Source of the DNA: DATAPD01 sp036265385
GTDB lineage: Bacteria; Acidobacteriota; Terriglobia; Terriglobales; Acidobacteriaceae
DNA length: 64,000 bases
Assembly (NCBI GenBank): GCA_036265385.1
Contig: DATAPD010000048.1
Location: 62,001-126,000 of the forward strand
Reading direction: 5' to 3'
Part shown: positions 33,901 to 42,374 of the stretch, piece by piece
How positions within the stretch are numbered: the stretch's first letter is position 1
Layout: the number at the start of each line of letters is the position of its first letter
Notes under the pieces: generated by a model
The model's input: only the letters and a program-made list of their open reading frames with translations
The model's database searches: none
Told to the model about the DNA's origin: nothing
Program-made: the position numbers and the translations under genes

Positions 33901-35153
33901 CGCGCCTTCTTGCGTGCAGCTTGTGGGTTTGCACCTTTCTTTCTTTAATCCCCTCTGCCATCTCTCAATCTACGGACCTACGATATTTTTCAACGATCCG
34001 AGGAGTGCGCATCGAGGACGCTTCGCGACAGAACTATCTCATACTCGATCCGGAAGTCTGGCAAAAAGCAAGACCCGACCTGGCCGACCTGCGCTTGTAT
34101 GACGGAGACAGACAGGTTGCTTATGTGCAACTGCAAGCGCGGGGAAGTGCGACCACGGAAGAACACGAGGTCAAGATCCTGAATCTCTCACGCGTCGGCG
34201 ACCACGCCGAATTTGATCTGGACATGCAAGGCGTACCCGAGTACGACCACATTCGATTGAAGCTGGATGCCAGGAACTTCGTTGCGAGCGCTTCCATTGA
34301 AGGAAGGGAAGAGCTTAAGGGAGGAAAACGGGCGCCTTGGCCTACGCCATCGACGCTCTACGATTTCTCAACCGAAAAGCTCGGATCGAATTTCACTATT
34401 GCTCTTCCCGCCTGGAATTACCGATATGTGCACGTGAAGCTGGGCCGCGAAGTCGAACCGAAGCAGGTATTGGGCGCATTCGTAGCGAACCTGCAGGAAC
34501 GGAAGGCAGCTTACATCCCCGCAGGTGCGTGCAAGCCTGCGTCCTCATCCGATACGCATCAATCGCGATTCGTCTGCGATCTGTACGCGAACATTCCCGT
34601 GGATCGCGTTGTGTTCAGTGTCTCGCCGAACAATGCGAATTTTCGTCGTGCGGTTGTGATGGAGGGTGAAAACAAAATCAACCTTGCGACGGGCGAGATC
34701 AGCCGCATTCACGCGCGCCGCGGAGGGCAGACGGTCGCTTCGGAAGATGTGATCGTGCGAGCCAGCATCTGCACCTGCAAGCAATTCACGGTCATCGTCG
34801 AGAATGGCGACGATCCTTCGCTCGAGATTCAGTCCATTGAGCCGCAGTCATTTCAGCGGCGTTTGTATTTCGACCCAGCAGGCCGAGCGAACCTCAAGCT
34901 GTACTACGGTGACGCGAAGCTTGGTCCACCTAACTACGATTACGCCAAAATTTTCTCTGAAGAACCGAACGCAGCGGAAGCTTCATTGGAAGCACCGGCC
35001 GCCAATCCCATCCACAAGCCCCGCCCCGATGACCGGCCGTGGTCGGATCGTCATAAGGCAGTGCTGTGGATTGCGATGGCGCTTGCCGTGGCGGTGCTAG
35101 CCTGGCTTGCAGTTCGAGGGTTACGGGAAAAGCCGGTCGCTAGTTCTCGGTGA
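33897..35153 (+). CDS. DUF3999 family exported membrane protein
   Basis: 418 aa from GTG 33897, preceded by AGGAG. It has a signal peptide (SLWVCTFLSLIPSAIS/Q), a long beta-rich extracytoplasmic region (RGVRIEDASRQNYLILDPEV, DLADLRLYDGDRQVAYVQL) and a single C-terminal transmembrane helix (AVLWIAMALAVAVLAWLAV) with a short basic tail. This is the DUF3999 layout. It is translationally coupled to the DUF2339 protein. Exact function unknown. Confidence 0.8.
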   Translation: MTRLLACSLWVCTFLSLIPSAISQSTDLRYFSTIRGVRIEDASRQNYLILDPEVWQKARPDLADLRLYDGDRQVAYVQLQARGSATTEEHEVKILNLSRVGDHAEFDLDMQGVPEYDHIRLKLDARNFVASASIEGREELKGGKRAPWPTPSTLYDFSTEKLGSNFTIALPAWNYRYVHVKLGREVEPKQVLGAFVANLQERKAAYIPAGACKPASSSDTHQSRFVCDLYANIPVDRVVFSVSPNNANFRRAVVMEGENKINLATGEISRIHARRGGQTVASEDVIVRASICTCKQFTVIVENGDDPSLEIQSIEPQSFQRRLYFDPAGRANLKLYYGDAKLGPPNYDYAKIFSEEPNAAEASLEAPAANPIHKPRPDDRPWSDRHKAVLWIAMALAVAVLAWLAVRGLREKPVASSR

Positions 35154-35183
35154 TCAGTTGGCCGGTGGACGTTGGCAGAGAGT
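35142..35183. repeat. Heptad-periodic tract overlapping the DUF3999 stop codon
   Basis: Consecutive 7-nt words AGTTCTC, GGTGATC, AGTTGGC, CGGTGGA and CGTTGGC run from 35142 to 35176. The first two include the last codons and the stop of the DUF3999 gene, so the repeat extends into coding sequence. Confidence 0.65.
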
Positions 35184-35613
35184 CCGAAGTTAGAAATCCA
35201 TGTTTCGCTAAAAGGAAACACTCCGGGCTTGTTTAAAATCTCCAAATAAAACAAACCAGCGTTTAAATGCGATTTACGACACGCTCACCCCGCAGATGAC
35301 CTCCAGGCCTACCAAGACTTTATCCGTCGATTCCAGGTGCCTTGGAACGCCAGCAAACGGCATTCTAGACGACGACTCGATAGTGCTTTCGAGTGCTATC
35401 GCAATGCTCGGACCGGAGGCAATTGCTAGCGCCCGCCTTAAGTCGTTCAGAATCAAAAAGAATAGTTACAATTCTATTATATATCTATTAGAAAACACAA
35501 TAAAACGCCAGCGATGTTCTTCAGTTCGAGGTCTTAGGGAAGAGCCTTAGGCCCGGCAGCCCGAAGCGCGCAGATAAAGAAAATTTGCCAGCAGCTCTGA
35601 GGAGTACGCCGGA
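35184..35613. other. 430-base intergenic region with AT-rich patch
   Basis: No gene could be supported. Short ORFs (35296-35550 plus, 35456-35274 minus) have no ribosome binding site and match nothing I know. A CGATAG...CTATCG dyad lies near 35378-35402. The stretch 35455-35510 is strikingly AT-rich for this genome and includes a TATAAT in minus sense, so it may hold a promoter or foreign DNA remnant. Confidence 0.35.
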
Positions 35614-38010
35614 TTAGCGCATCGACTCTTCGACTTCGGTGATCCAGTCGGGGCGTTTCAGAACTTCGCGGGGCTTAGGACCATCGGCGGCTCCAACGAT
35701 GCCATCGCGCTCCATCATGTCGATAAGATGTGCGGCGCGCCCATAACCGATACGCAGCCGTCGTTGGAGCAGAGAAGTAGAGGCCTTACCAAATTCAAGC
35801 ACGAGACGCACCCCATCTTCGTACATGGGGTCGTTGTCGTTTTCGTCCGCACCGTCGCTGTCTCCACCGGCAGCCTCGCGTTCTTCTTTCGGAGCTTCGA
35901 GGAATTGCTGCACGTACTCGGCAGTGGCCTGAGATTTCCAGAACTCCACCACGGCGGCGATTTCCTTTTCCGTGACAAATGGGGCGTGCAGACGATGAAC
36001 TCGTGCCGATCCCGAAGGCAGGTACAACATATCGCCTTTGCCGAGGAGAGCTTCCGCGCCGTTCGAATCAAGGATCGTGCGCGAATCCACTTTGGTGGCG
36101 ACGCGGAAGGAAATGCGGGCGGGAAAGTTTGCCTTGATCAATCCGGTGATGACGTCGACCGACGGACGCTGTGTTGCAAGCACGAGGTGGATGCCGACGG
36201 CGCGCGCCATTTGCGCAAGGCGTGTTACGGATTCTTCAACGTTGCCAGCATCGAGCATCATCAGATCAGCTAATTCGTCGATGATGATCACGATGTAAGG
36301 CAGAGGCCGTTCTTCGCTGTTTTCGCCGAAGAGATTGAGCGTGCCATCGTCCTGGAACAGCTCGTTGTACTGCGCAATATTGCGAACGCCTTTTTCGGCG
36401 AGCAGCTTCAGGCGGCGCTCCATCTCGCGTACTGCGTTGCGCAGGGCATTGGCCGCAAGTTTGGGTTCGGTGATGATCGGCGTGAACAGATGCGGCACAC
36501 CTTCATAGTTCCCTAGTTCGAGGCGCTTCGGGTCGACAAGAATCAAGCGCACTTGATCTGGAGTCGCCTTGTACAGGATCGACATGATGAACGCATTGAT
36601 GGCGACGGACTTACCGGCGCCGGTCGATCCAGCAATCAGAAGGTGCGGCATGCCAGCGAGATCGGCGACGGCCAAACGTCCATTGATGTCTTTGCCCATG
36701 CCCATCGTCAGCTTGGATTTTGAGCTGACGAATTCCTGGGACTCGACGTTCTCGCGCAGCCAGATGATTTCCCGCTGACGATTCGGAACCTGAATACCAA
36801 CGGTGCTCTTGCCCGGCATACGTTCTACGAGAATGCTTTCCGCTTTAAGTGCGAGGCAAAGATCGTCAGTCAGGTTGATGATGCGGCTGTACTTCACGCC
36901 CGCTTCGGGCTTGAATTCGAACGTAGTGACGACGGGGCCAGGGTTGATCTGTGTAATCTGCCCGTGGACATCGAACTCTGCATACTTGTCGACGAGGACT
37001 TGCGCGAGCAGCTTGAGTTCGTCCGCATCGACAGTCTGTTGCTCGTCTGGACGGTGCAGCAGGCTCGACGACGGCAGTTTGTAGCTGCCGGCAATCTTCG
37101 GCATGACGGTCTTGGTCTTGTGGCCCGTGTCCGCCCGTTCGGTGACAGCGATGTCCGGCATGGGCTCGGCTTCATCACGGCTCTGCTCGGCCGCCGACGG
37201 AGTTGCCGACGCAGTTATCCGATCGATACCAGTTGCAGGTCCGGCTGTTTTGGCCGGTTCAGGTGAAACTTCTCGCCGCATGGGCCGCTCTGGCTCTTCT
37301 TCGAATCGGCCGCCCTTGGCTTGGACCATCTGCGAACTCACCACTGGCTTTTGAGCACGGCGTTTTTCCAGTTCCTTCTGCAGTTTCTGTTTGCGCCGTT
37401 CCTCCTGCCAGTCGCGGAAGCGGTCACGCGCAGCAAACAGGAATGCCAAGCGGGTCGGTACCCAGACTTCCAAAGTGGAAAAAGAAAATGCTGTCGTGAG
37501 ATAGAGCGCGACCGCCAGGACGGTGGCGCAAACGATATAGGCGCCAGCCAGGTTGAAATAATGAATGAGAGCATCGCCAACGATTCGCCCGAGCAAACCT
37601 TCGACTGGGATCGCGTTCATCCATCGCACGTGTCCTGGCAGGATCGCGAGAAGCGCGGGCACGAACATCAGCAACCAGATTGCGCCCAGGGTCTTCGCGA
37701 TCGGTGATTGCACTTTCCGCGAACGGAACCAACGAACGCCTAGCATCAGCGGGAAGAGTGGAAGCAGAAACGCGCCTAAACCAAAGCCTTGCAGGATCAA
37801 ATCCGAAAGATAAGCGCCGACAATGCCAACCCAATTGCGCGCAGCACGTGAACCCGTCAAAACCGAGGCGCTGTTCAGCGACGGATCGAGCGGGGAATAG
37901 GAGATGAGTGCGAGGAAAAGGAGGAGCGCAGAGACACACAACAGGAATCCGACCAGTTCGTTCAACCGACGGTTCTTGGTCGGTTCGAAAATACGCGAGA
38001 AGAATTTCAT
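35614..38010 (-). CDS. ftsK: DNA translocase FtsK/SpoIIIE
   Basis: 798 aa from ATG 38010, which begins the first membrane helix region (an earlier GTG/TTG start would add 22 residues). Four to five N-terminal transmembrane helices are followed by a Pro/Ala/charged linker, then the alpha domain and the RecA-like beta domain: Walker A LLIAGSTGAGKSVAINAF, Walker B YIVIIIDELADLMM, and the gamma winged helix at the end (LLQRRLRIGYGRAAHLIDMM) that reads KOPS-like sites. It pumps chromosome DNA through the septum for dimer resolution. No ribosome binding site is clear. Confidence 0.95.
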   Translation of the reverse strand: MKFFSRIFEPTKNRRLNELVGFLLCVSALLLFLALISYSPLDPSLNSASVLTGSRAARNWVGIVGAYLSDLILQGFGLGAFLLPLFPLMLGVRWFRSRKVQSPIAKTLGAIWLLMFVPALLAILPGHVRWMNAIPVEGLLGRIVGDALIHYFNLAGAYIVCATVLAVALYLTTAFSFSTLEVWVPTRLAFLFAARDRFRDWQEERRKQKLQKELEKRRAQKPVVSSQMVQAKGGRFEEEPERPMRREVSPEPAKTAGPATGIDRITASATPSAAEQSRDEAEPMPDIAVTERADTGHKTKTVMPKIAGSYKLPSSSLLHRPDEQQTVDADELKLLAQVLVDKYAEFDVHGQITQINPGPVVTTFEFKPEAGVKYSRIINLTDDLCLALKAESILVERMPGKSTVGIQVPNRQREIIWLRENVESQEFVSSKSKLTMGMGKDINGRLAVADLAGMPHLLIAGSTGAGKSVAINAFIMSILYKATPDQVRLILVDPKRLELGNYEGVPHLFTPIITEPKLAANALRNAVREMERRLKLLAEKGVRNIAQYNELFQDDGTLNLFGENSEERPLPYIVIIIDELADLMMLDAGNVEESVTRLAQMARAVGIHLVLATQRPSVDVITGLIKANFPARISFRVATKVDSRTILDSNGAEALLGKGDMLYLPSGSARVHRLHAPFVTEKEIAAVVEFWKSQATAEYVQQFLEAPKEEREAAGGDSDGADENDNDPMYEDGVRLVLEFGKASTSLLQRRLRIGYGRAAHLIDMMERDGIVGAADGPKPREVLKRPDWITEVEESMR

Positions 38011-38114
38011 CAGGGCGTATTCGCAATCGCGCGAGACACCTGCGCGACAAACTGCGAGTTCACCAGAGCCAGACAATTATGACGGAATTTCGCTGAACGC
38101 AGAAGGCAGGAATT

Positions 38115-38145
38115 GGTACATCGTACCGACTTGGTATCCCCCAAG
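38115..38145. promoter_or_regulatory. Double dyad upstream of ftsK
   Basis: GGTAC-ATC-GTACC (38115-38127) is followed after two bases by CTTGG...CCAAG (38130-38145). Both lie about 105-135 bases upstream of the ftsK start and could be regulator sites or leader-RNA hairpins. No promoter hexamers stand out. Confidence 0.35.
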
Positions 38146-38178
38146 ATGTGGGTTGTGCAAAACATGAAGCGCAGGGAA

Positions 38179-38199
38179 CGGTGGTCAGTGGTGCGCGAG
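38179..38199. repeat. Short heptad tract after uppP
   Basis: CGGTGGT and CAGTGGT are consecutive 7-nt words at 38179-38192, just after the uppP stop codon (minus strand). The minus-strand reading CACTG is the same word as in the tract after yjbQ. Confidence 0.4.
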
Positions 38200-38204
38200 C
38201 ATCT

Positions 38205-39095
38205 CTAGATCTTTGTTGCCCACATCAGTACGGCGACGCCGACGATGATCCTGTACACAGCGAAAGGAACAAACCCACGGCGGCGGACCCAGTCCATGAA
38301 CCAAGAGACAGCCGCATAAGCCACGATAAATGAAACAACAAATCCCAAGGCCAAGACTGCCCACTGCTCTCCGGTGAGATGGGAAATACCAATCGGATTC
38401 TCCTGTCCTTTGCCCATCACGGATTTCATCAGCGTGTAAAGAGTGGCGACAGCCATGGTTGGCATTGAGAGAAAGAAAGAAAACTCAAGAGCGGCAGCGC
38501 GCGACATTCCGGCGACCTGGCCAGCCGCGATTGTGGCCATCGATCGCGACGTTCCAGGGAAAACTGCGGACAAGATCTGGCAGGCGCCAATCCAGATGGA
38601 CTGGCCGAGGCTCATGTCCTCCATTCTCCAGGTGTGGATCTGGGTGTCTGGAGCATTTGGGCCGGCCTTCTCCCAGCGAGCTTTCATCGCGTCCACGATC
38701 CACATCACGACTCCGCCAATTAACAATGACAACCCCATCACATAGAGGCTCTCGAGATTCTTTCCGATGACCTTGGTCAGAAGAAAAGATGGGATCGCAG
38801 TCACGACGAAGGCGATGATGGTGAGAGTGAGAGGGTGCGTGATAACCGTTTTGTCGCCACGCTCTCCGTTTGGGAACGTGGACAGCAATTTTGCGATCCT
38901 GGCTCGGAAGTAGACCGGCAAACAAAGAATGGCGCCTAACTGGATGACAATCGAATACATTTTCCAGTAGCCATCCTGCAGGTTCAGATGAAGGAGGGCT
39001 TCTGAGATCCGAAGGTGGGCAGTGGAACTAACAGGAAGAAACTCTGTAAGGCCTTCAATGATCCCCAGGATGAGCGACAGCAAGTAATCGTTCAA
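38205..39095 (-). CDS. uppP: Undecaprenyl-diphosphatase UppP/BacA
   Basis: 296 aa with about eight membrane helices. It dephosphorylates undecaprenyl pyrophosphate to recycle the lipid carrier for cell-wall synthesis. Catalytic motifs are IIEGLTEFLPVSSTAHL near residue 12 and SAVFPGTSRSMATIAAG near residue 175. Length is at the upper end of the family because of an inserted loop (WEKAGPNAPDTQIHTWRMED). It is divergent from the inositol-phosphate synthase gene across about 200 bases. Confidence 0.95.
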   Translation of the reverse strand: MNDYLLSLILGIIEGLTEFLPVSSTAHLRISEALLHLNLQDGYWKMYSIVIQLGAILCLPVYFRARIAKLLSTFPNGERGDKTVITHPLTLTIIAFVVTAIPSFLLTKVIGKNLESLYVMGLSLLIGGVVMWIVDAMKARWEKAGPNAPDTQIHTWRMEDMSLGQSIWIGACQILSAVFPGTSRSMATIAAGQVAGMSRAAALEFSFFLSMPTMAVATLYTLMKSVMGKGQENPIGISHLTGEQWAVLALGFVVSFIVAYAAVSWFMDWVRRRGFVPFAVYRIIVGVAVLMWATKI

Positions 39096-39297
39096 GCAGC
39101 CTCCCGCAAGAGTCCATCAGTATCGCAGATCAGAGCACGAACGGCAGATCGATGAATGTGGCCATTGGGTGCGCAGCGTTCGGCGTTCCATGCGCTATTT
39201 CGCCATTTGGTCCACCTTGGTTGCAAATCGTTGCTCGGTACGAGAACATATCTGTTTGCCTTCTATCCTACGGAACTCATAAGGACTTACTCGCACT

Positions 39298-40692
39298 ATG
39301 GCGACTACGCAGAAGCACGCAAAAAAGACGAAAACAGCGAAAGTGGAATCGGTAAAAGTGGCGGAGACAAATAGCGTGAGATCCGCGCTCGAGCCTGCAA
39401 AAGGCAAGTTGGGCGTGATGATCCCGGGAATGGGCGCGGTCGCGACCACGTTCGTTGCCGGAGTTGAAGCAGTTCGTAAAGGGCTCGCAAAACCCATCGG
39501 TTCTTTGACACAAATGGGTACGATCCGGCTCGGCAAACGGACCGAGGGGCGCTCACCCAAAGTGAAAGAATTCATGCCCTTGGCTGGATTGAATGACCTG
39601 GTATTCACCGGCTGGGACATCTTCGAAGACAACATGTATGAGGCGGCGTCGAAAGCTGGCGTGCTTGATCGTTATCTTTTGGATGAGATCAAGCCCTTCA
39701 TGTCGTCGATCAAGCCGCGCAAGGCAGTTTTCGATCACAACTACGTAAAAAAGATCGACGGACCCAATGTAAAGAAAGGCAAGAACAAGATGGAGCTCGC
39801 GGAACAACTGCGCGATGACATCCGTCAATTCCGCAAGTCTTCCGGCGCGTCGCGTCTGGTCACGATTTGGTGTGCATCGACCGAAACATATATCGAACCG
39901 AGTGCAGCTCACCAGTCGGTGAAGGCATTTGAGAAAGCGCTAACCCAGAACGATGAGAACATTGCACCATCGATGATCTATGCCTACGCGTCGCTGATGG
40001 AAGGTGTGCCATTTGCGAACGGAGCGCCGAATTTGACCGTCGATGTTCCCGCGATGCTCGAACTCTCGAAAGATCGCGAAGCGCCGATATGCGGCAAAGA
40101 TTTCAAGACCGGTCAGACATTGATGAAGACCGTGCTGGCGCCAGCATTCAAGGCGCGCCTGCTCGGGCTAAGCGGATGGTACTCCACGAACATTCTCGGA
40201 AACCGCGATGGAGAAGTGCTAGACGATCCGGGATCCTTCAAAACGAAAGAAGAATCGAAGCTGGGAGTGCTTGAGCACATTCTGCAGCCGAGCATCTATC
40301 CCGAGCTGTACGGCGATATTTTCCATAAGGTGCGGATTAATTATTATCCGCCGCGCGGAGATAACAAAGAGGGTTGGGACAATATCGACATCTTCGGATG
40401 GCTGGGCTATCCGATGCAGATCAAGGTCGATTTCCTATGCCGCGACTCGATCCTGGCAGCGCCTATCGTGCTCGACCTCGTGCTGTTCCTCGATTTGGCG
40501 CAGCGGAGTTCTGAGCTGCGCGGAATTGGGATCCAGGAGTGGTTGAGCTTCTATTTCAAATCGCCCATGACTGCGCCGGGCCTATATCCAGAGCATGACC
40601 TGTTCATTCAGTCGATGAAGCTGAAGAACACGTTGCGCCATCTGAAAGGCGAAGAGCTGATCACGCATCTGGGGCTCGAGTATTACGATTGA
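39298..40692 (+). CDS. ino1: Myo-inositol-1-phosphate synthase
   Basis: 464 aa. It converts glucose 6-phosphate to inositol 1-phosphate with NAD+. The NAD-binding start KLGVMIPGMGAVATTFVAGV and the core LGLSGWYSTNILGNRDGEVL with FKTKEESKLGVLEHILQP are the conserved family segments. It is the longer eukaryote/actinobacterial-like type rather than the short archaeal form, with a Lys-rich N-terminal extension of about 35 residues. AAGGA lies about 12 bases before the ATG. It appears monocistronic, with its own terminator, and would supply inositol for lipids or compatible solutes. Confidence 0.9.
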   Translation: MATTQKHAKKTKTAKVESVKVAETNSVRSALEPAKGKLGVMIPGMGAVATTFVAGVEAVRKGLAKPIGSLTQMGTIRLGKRTEGRSPKVKEFMPLAGLNDLVFTGWDIFEDNMYEAASKAGVLDRYLLDEIKPFMSSIKPRKAVFDHNYVKKIDGPNVKKGKNKMELAEQLRDDIRQFRKSSGASRLVTIWCASTETYIEPSAAHQSVKAFEKALTQNDENIAPSMIYAYASLMEGVPFANGAPNLTVDVPAMLELSKDREAPICGKDFKTGQTLMKTVLAPAFKARLLGLSGWYSTNILGNRDGEVLDDPGSFKTKEESKLGVLEHILQPSIYPELYGDIFHKVRINYYPPRGDNKEGWDNIDIFGWLGYPMQIKVDFLCRDSILAAPIVLDLVLFLDLAQRSSELRGIGIQEWLSFYFKSPMTAPGLYPEHDLFIQSMKLKNTLRHLKGEELITHLGLEYYD

Positions 40693-40716
40693 GTCTTGGT
40701 CAAAACTGATATGCAG

Positions 40717-40740
40717 ACCGGGCGAAAGCCCGGTTTTCTT
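40717..40740 (+). terminator. Intrinsic terminator after ino1
   Basis: ACCGGGC-GAAA-GCCCGGT (40717-40734) with a GNRA tetraloop followed by TTTCTT. It lies 25 bases past the stop. Confidence 0.9.
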
Positions 40741-40775
40741 GCGAATGGATTCATGGTCATGATATTATGACCATG
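40739..40775 (+). promoter_or_regulatory. Promoter and operator of the toxin-antitoxin operon
   Basis: A perfect 9-bp inverted repeat, CATGGTCAT (40752-40760) and ATGACCATG (40767-40775), is separated by GATATT. A good -10 hexamer TATTAT (40763-40768) lies in its centre, with TTGCGA (40739-40744) 18 bases upstream as -35. Another GGTCATGA half-site occurs at the antitoxin start. An operator over the -10 is the expected layout for autorepression by the antitoxin. Confidence 0.7.
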
Positions 40776-40792
40776 GTCGTGAGAGAGTGGTC

Positions 40793-41026
40793 ATGAAGAC
40801 TATGGCGGCAGGTGAATTCAAAGCGCGCTGTCTCCGAGTGATGGACGGAGTGCGGGTCACGCGAGAGCCCGTCGTAATTACAAAAAAAGGCAAGCCGGTA
40901 GCCAAACTTGTTCCAGTGGATGCTCCCGCGCAGGATATCTTCGGCTGCATGAAAGACGAGATCGAAATACTTGGCGACATTGAATCGCCGATCTTACCCG
41001 CAGAAGATTGGGAAATGCTCCGGTGA
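40793..41026 (+). CDS. Type II antitoxin, Phd/YefM family
   Basis: 77 aa. The N-terminus (TMAAGEFKARCLRVMDGV, then EPVVITKKGKPVAKLVPVD) is the Phd/YefM DNA-binding fold that represses its own operon. The acidic C-terminus (EIEILGDIESPILPAEDWE) would wrap the toxin. ATG 40793 follows GAGAGAG; an upstream GTG at 40787 would add only two residues. It overlaps the PIN toxin gene by four bases (GTGA). Confidence 0.88.
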   Translation: MKTMAAGEFKARCLRVMDGVRVTREPVVITKKGKPVAKLVPVDAPAQDIFGCMKDEIEILGDIESPILPAEDWEMLR

Positions 41027-41418
41027 TTTTGCTCGACACACACGTTTTGGTTTGGTCGATCCGTGAGCCCGAGCGACTGTCTCGCCGGGCGGCAGCCGTA
41101 ATCCGTAAAGCGCAGTATCAAGAAGGTTTGGCGATCGCATCGATCACGCTTGTAGAACTAGCCAACCTTTTCGCGAGAGGACGGCTGCGTGGAGTGGGCA
41201 CTCTTGAGACATCCATTCGCAATGTAGTCGAGCGTTCCGGCGTGTCGATTCGAGACATTACACCGGAGATTGCGGCGTTAGCAGCACAGTTCCCGGAGTC
41301 TTTCAGTAAAGATCCTGCAGATCGGATCATTGCGGCTACCGCGAGAGGAGAGGGCATGACCCTCATATCGAAAGACGAAAAGATTCTGCAAAGTACTCTT
41401 CTGAAAACCGTCTGGTAA
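41023..41418 (+). CDS. vapC: PIN-domain toxin, VapC family
   Basis: 131 aa, beginning with GTG 41023. A PIN-domain ribonuclease: the first acidic residue is in ILLDTHVLVWS, then the Glu in ITLVELANLF, and the Asp pair in FSKDPADRIIAATA, with a further Asp in LISKDEKIL. These form the Mg2+-dependent active site that cleaves RNA. It is translationally coupled to the Phd-type antitoxin. All catalytic acids are present, so the toxin appears intact. Confidence 0.9.
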   Translation: MILLDTHVLVWSIREPERLSRRAAAVIRKAQYQEGLAIASITLVELANLFARGRLRGVGTLETSIRNVVERSGVSIRDITPEIAALAAQFPESFSKDPADRIIAATARGEGMTLISKDEKILQSTLLKTVW

Positions 41419-41557
41419 TCCTCCAGTGTCGGTGTTTTCCTATCTATGAATCGCCTTGGAAATGGTTGGCAACGGCCGTCGTCACGAGGTGGTACATACC
41501 TTGGTAACGGCGTGATTCCTGTCTTCGTGCTTACAATGAGCCGGGGATTCGCTGTTC

Positions 41558-42322
41558 ATGTCATCCGATTTATCGGCCCAAGCGCAAGATGAGCTTCGTC
41601 GCAGCGCTGCAGAAGCCAGCAAGATTGTCATTGCACCGGTCGATGTCGATCGGTATCTGAATCCATCGCCCGACACTCCTTTCCCGCTTGAATATGCGTT
41701 TCACCTTCTAGGAGATGTACACGGGAAAACCGTATTAGATCTCGGCTGCGGGTCCGGGGAAACTCTGATTCCGTTAGTGCATCGCGGAGCAACCGTGACT
41801 GGGATTGATATTTCACCTGATCTCGTGGCCATTGCAAAACGTCGAATTCATGATGCGCAACTATCCGCGGAAGCACGAGCGTGCTCGGCATACGAGACGG
41901 GGCTGCCGGATAGATCGGTGGATGTGATCTTTTGCATGTCGCTCGTGCATCACTTGAATATCGCGATGGTGCGGAATGAAATGCACCGAATACTGAAGCC
42001 AGGCGGGTACGTAGTTGTCAAGGAACCCATACGCTTCAGCAAAGGCTACGGCAGGCTGAGATCTTTACTGCCTGCGCACGATGACATCTCAGAATACGAA
42101 CATCCGCTAACCGAGGAAGAGTTCGATGAATTGCGGAAAGGCTTTGTGGCAGAAGAAAAAAGATTCTTCCGGCTGCCGTTCGTTCCCCTAATCTGGAGAA
42201 CATTGCATTTCGGCCGACGCGCTGCGTTTGTGGTGAGCAACTGGACTCTGACGCATTTTCCAGCAACTTGCCACTATGCGACGACTGTCGCAGTGCGGCT
42301 ACGACTACCTGCCGAAGCTTGA
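41558..42322 (+). CDS. Class I SAM-dependent methyltransferase
   Basis: 254 aa with the SAM-binding motif KTVLDLGCGSGETLIPL, the acidic second strand VTGIDISPDL, and VDVIFCMSLVHHLNIAMV with the following RILKPGGYVVVKEP. It belongs to the Methyltransf_11/UbiE-like group. The substrate cannot be told from sequence; small molecule or lipid is likely. It stands alone after the toxin-antitoxin pair. A GGTACATACC dyad lies at 41491-41500 upstream. Confidence 0.8.
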   Translation: MSSDLSAQAQDELRRSAAEASKIVIAPVDVDRYLNPSPDTPFPLEYAFHLLGDVHGKTVLDLGCGSGETLIPLVHRGATVTGIDISPDLVAIAKRRIHDAQLSAEARACSAYETGLPDRSVDVIFCMSLVHHLNIAMVRNEMHRILKPGGYVVVKEPIRFSKGYGRLRSLLPAHDDISEYEHPLTEEEFDELRKGFVAEEKRFFRLPFVPLIWRTLHFGRRAAFVVSNWTLTHFPATCHYATTVAVRLRLPAEA

Positions 42323-42367
42323 AGAAAAAGCGGGTGAGTCCACGGAAGGTCGAGACGGACTCACCCG
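42321..42367 (-). terminator. Intrinsic terminator of the beta-helix protein gene
   Basis: CGGGTGAGTCC (42331-42341) and GGACTCACCCG (42357-42367) form a perfect 11-bp stem with a 15-base loop. In minus sense the stem is followed by CTTTTTCTTC, so it ends leftward transcription from the beta-helix gene. It lies in the 52-base convergent gap. Confidence 0.85.
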
Positions 42368-42374
42368 AACAAAA

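Noticed and set aside
35274..35550. Small ORFs on both strands in the DUF3999-ftsK gap
   Set aside because: No ribosome binding site, no recognisable domain, and the two overlap each other.
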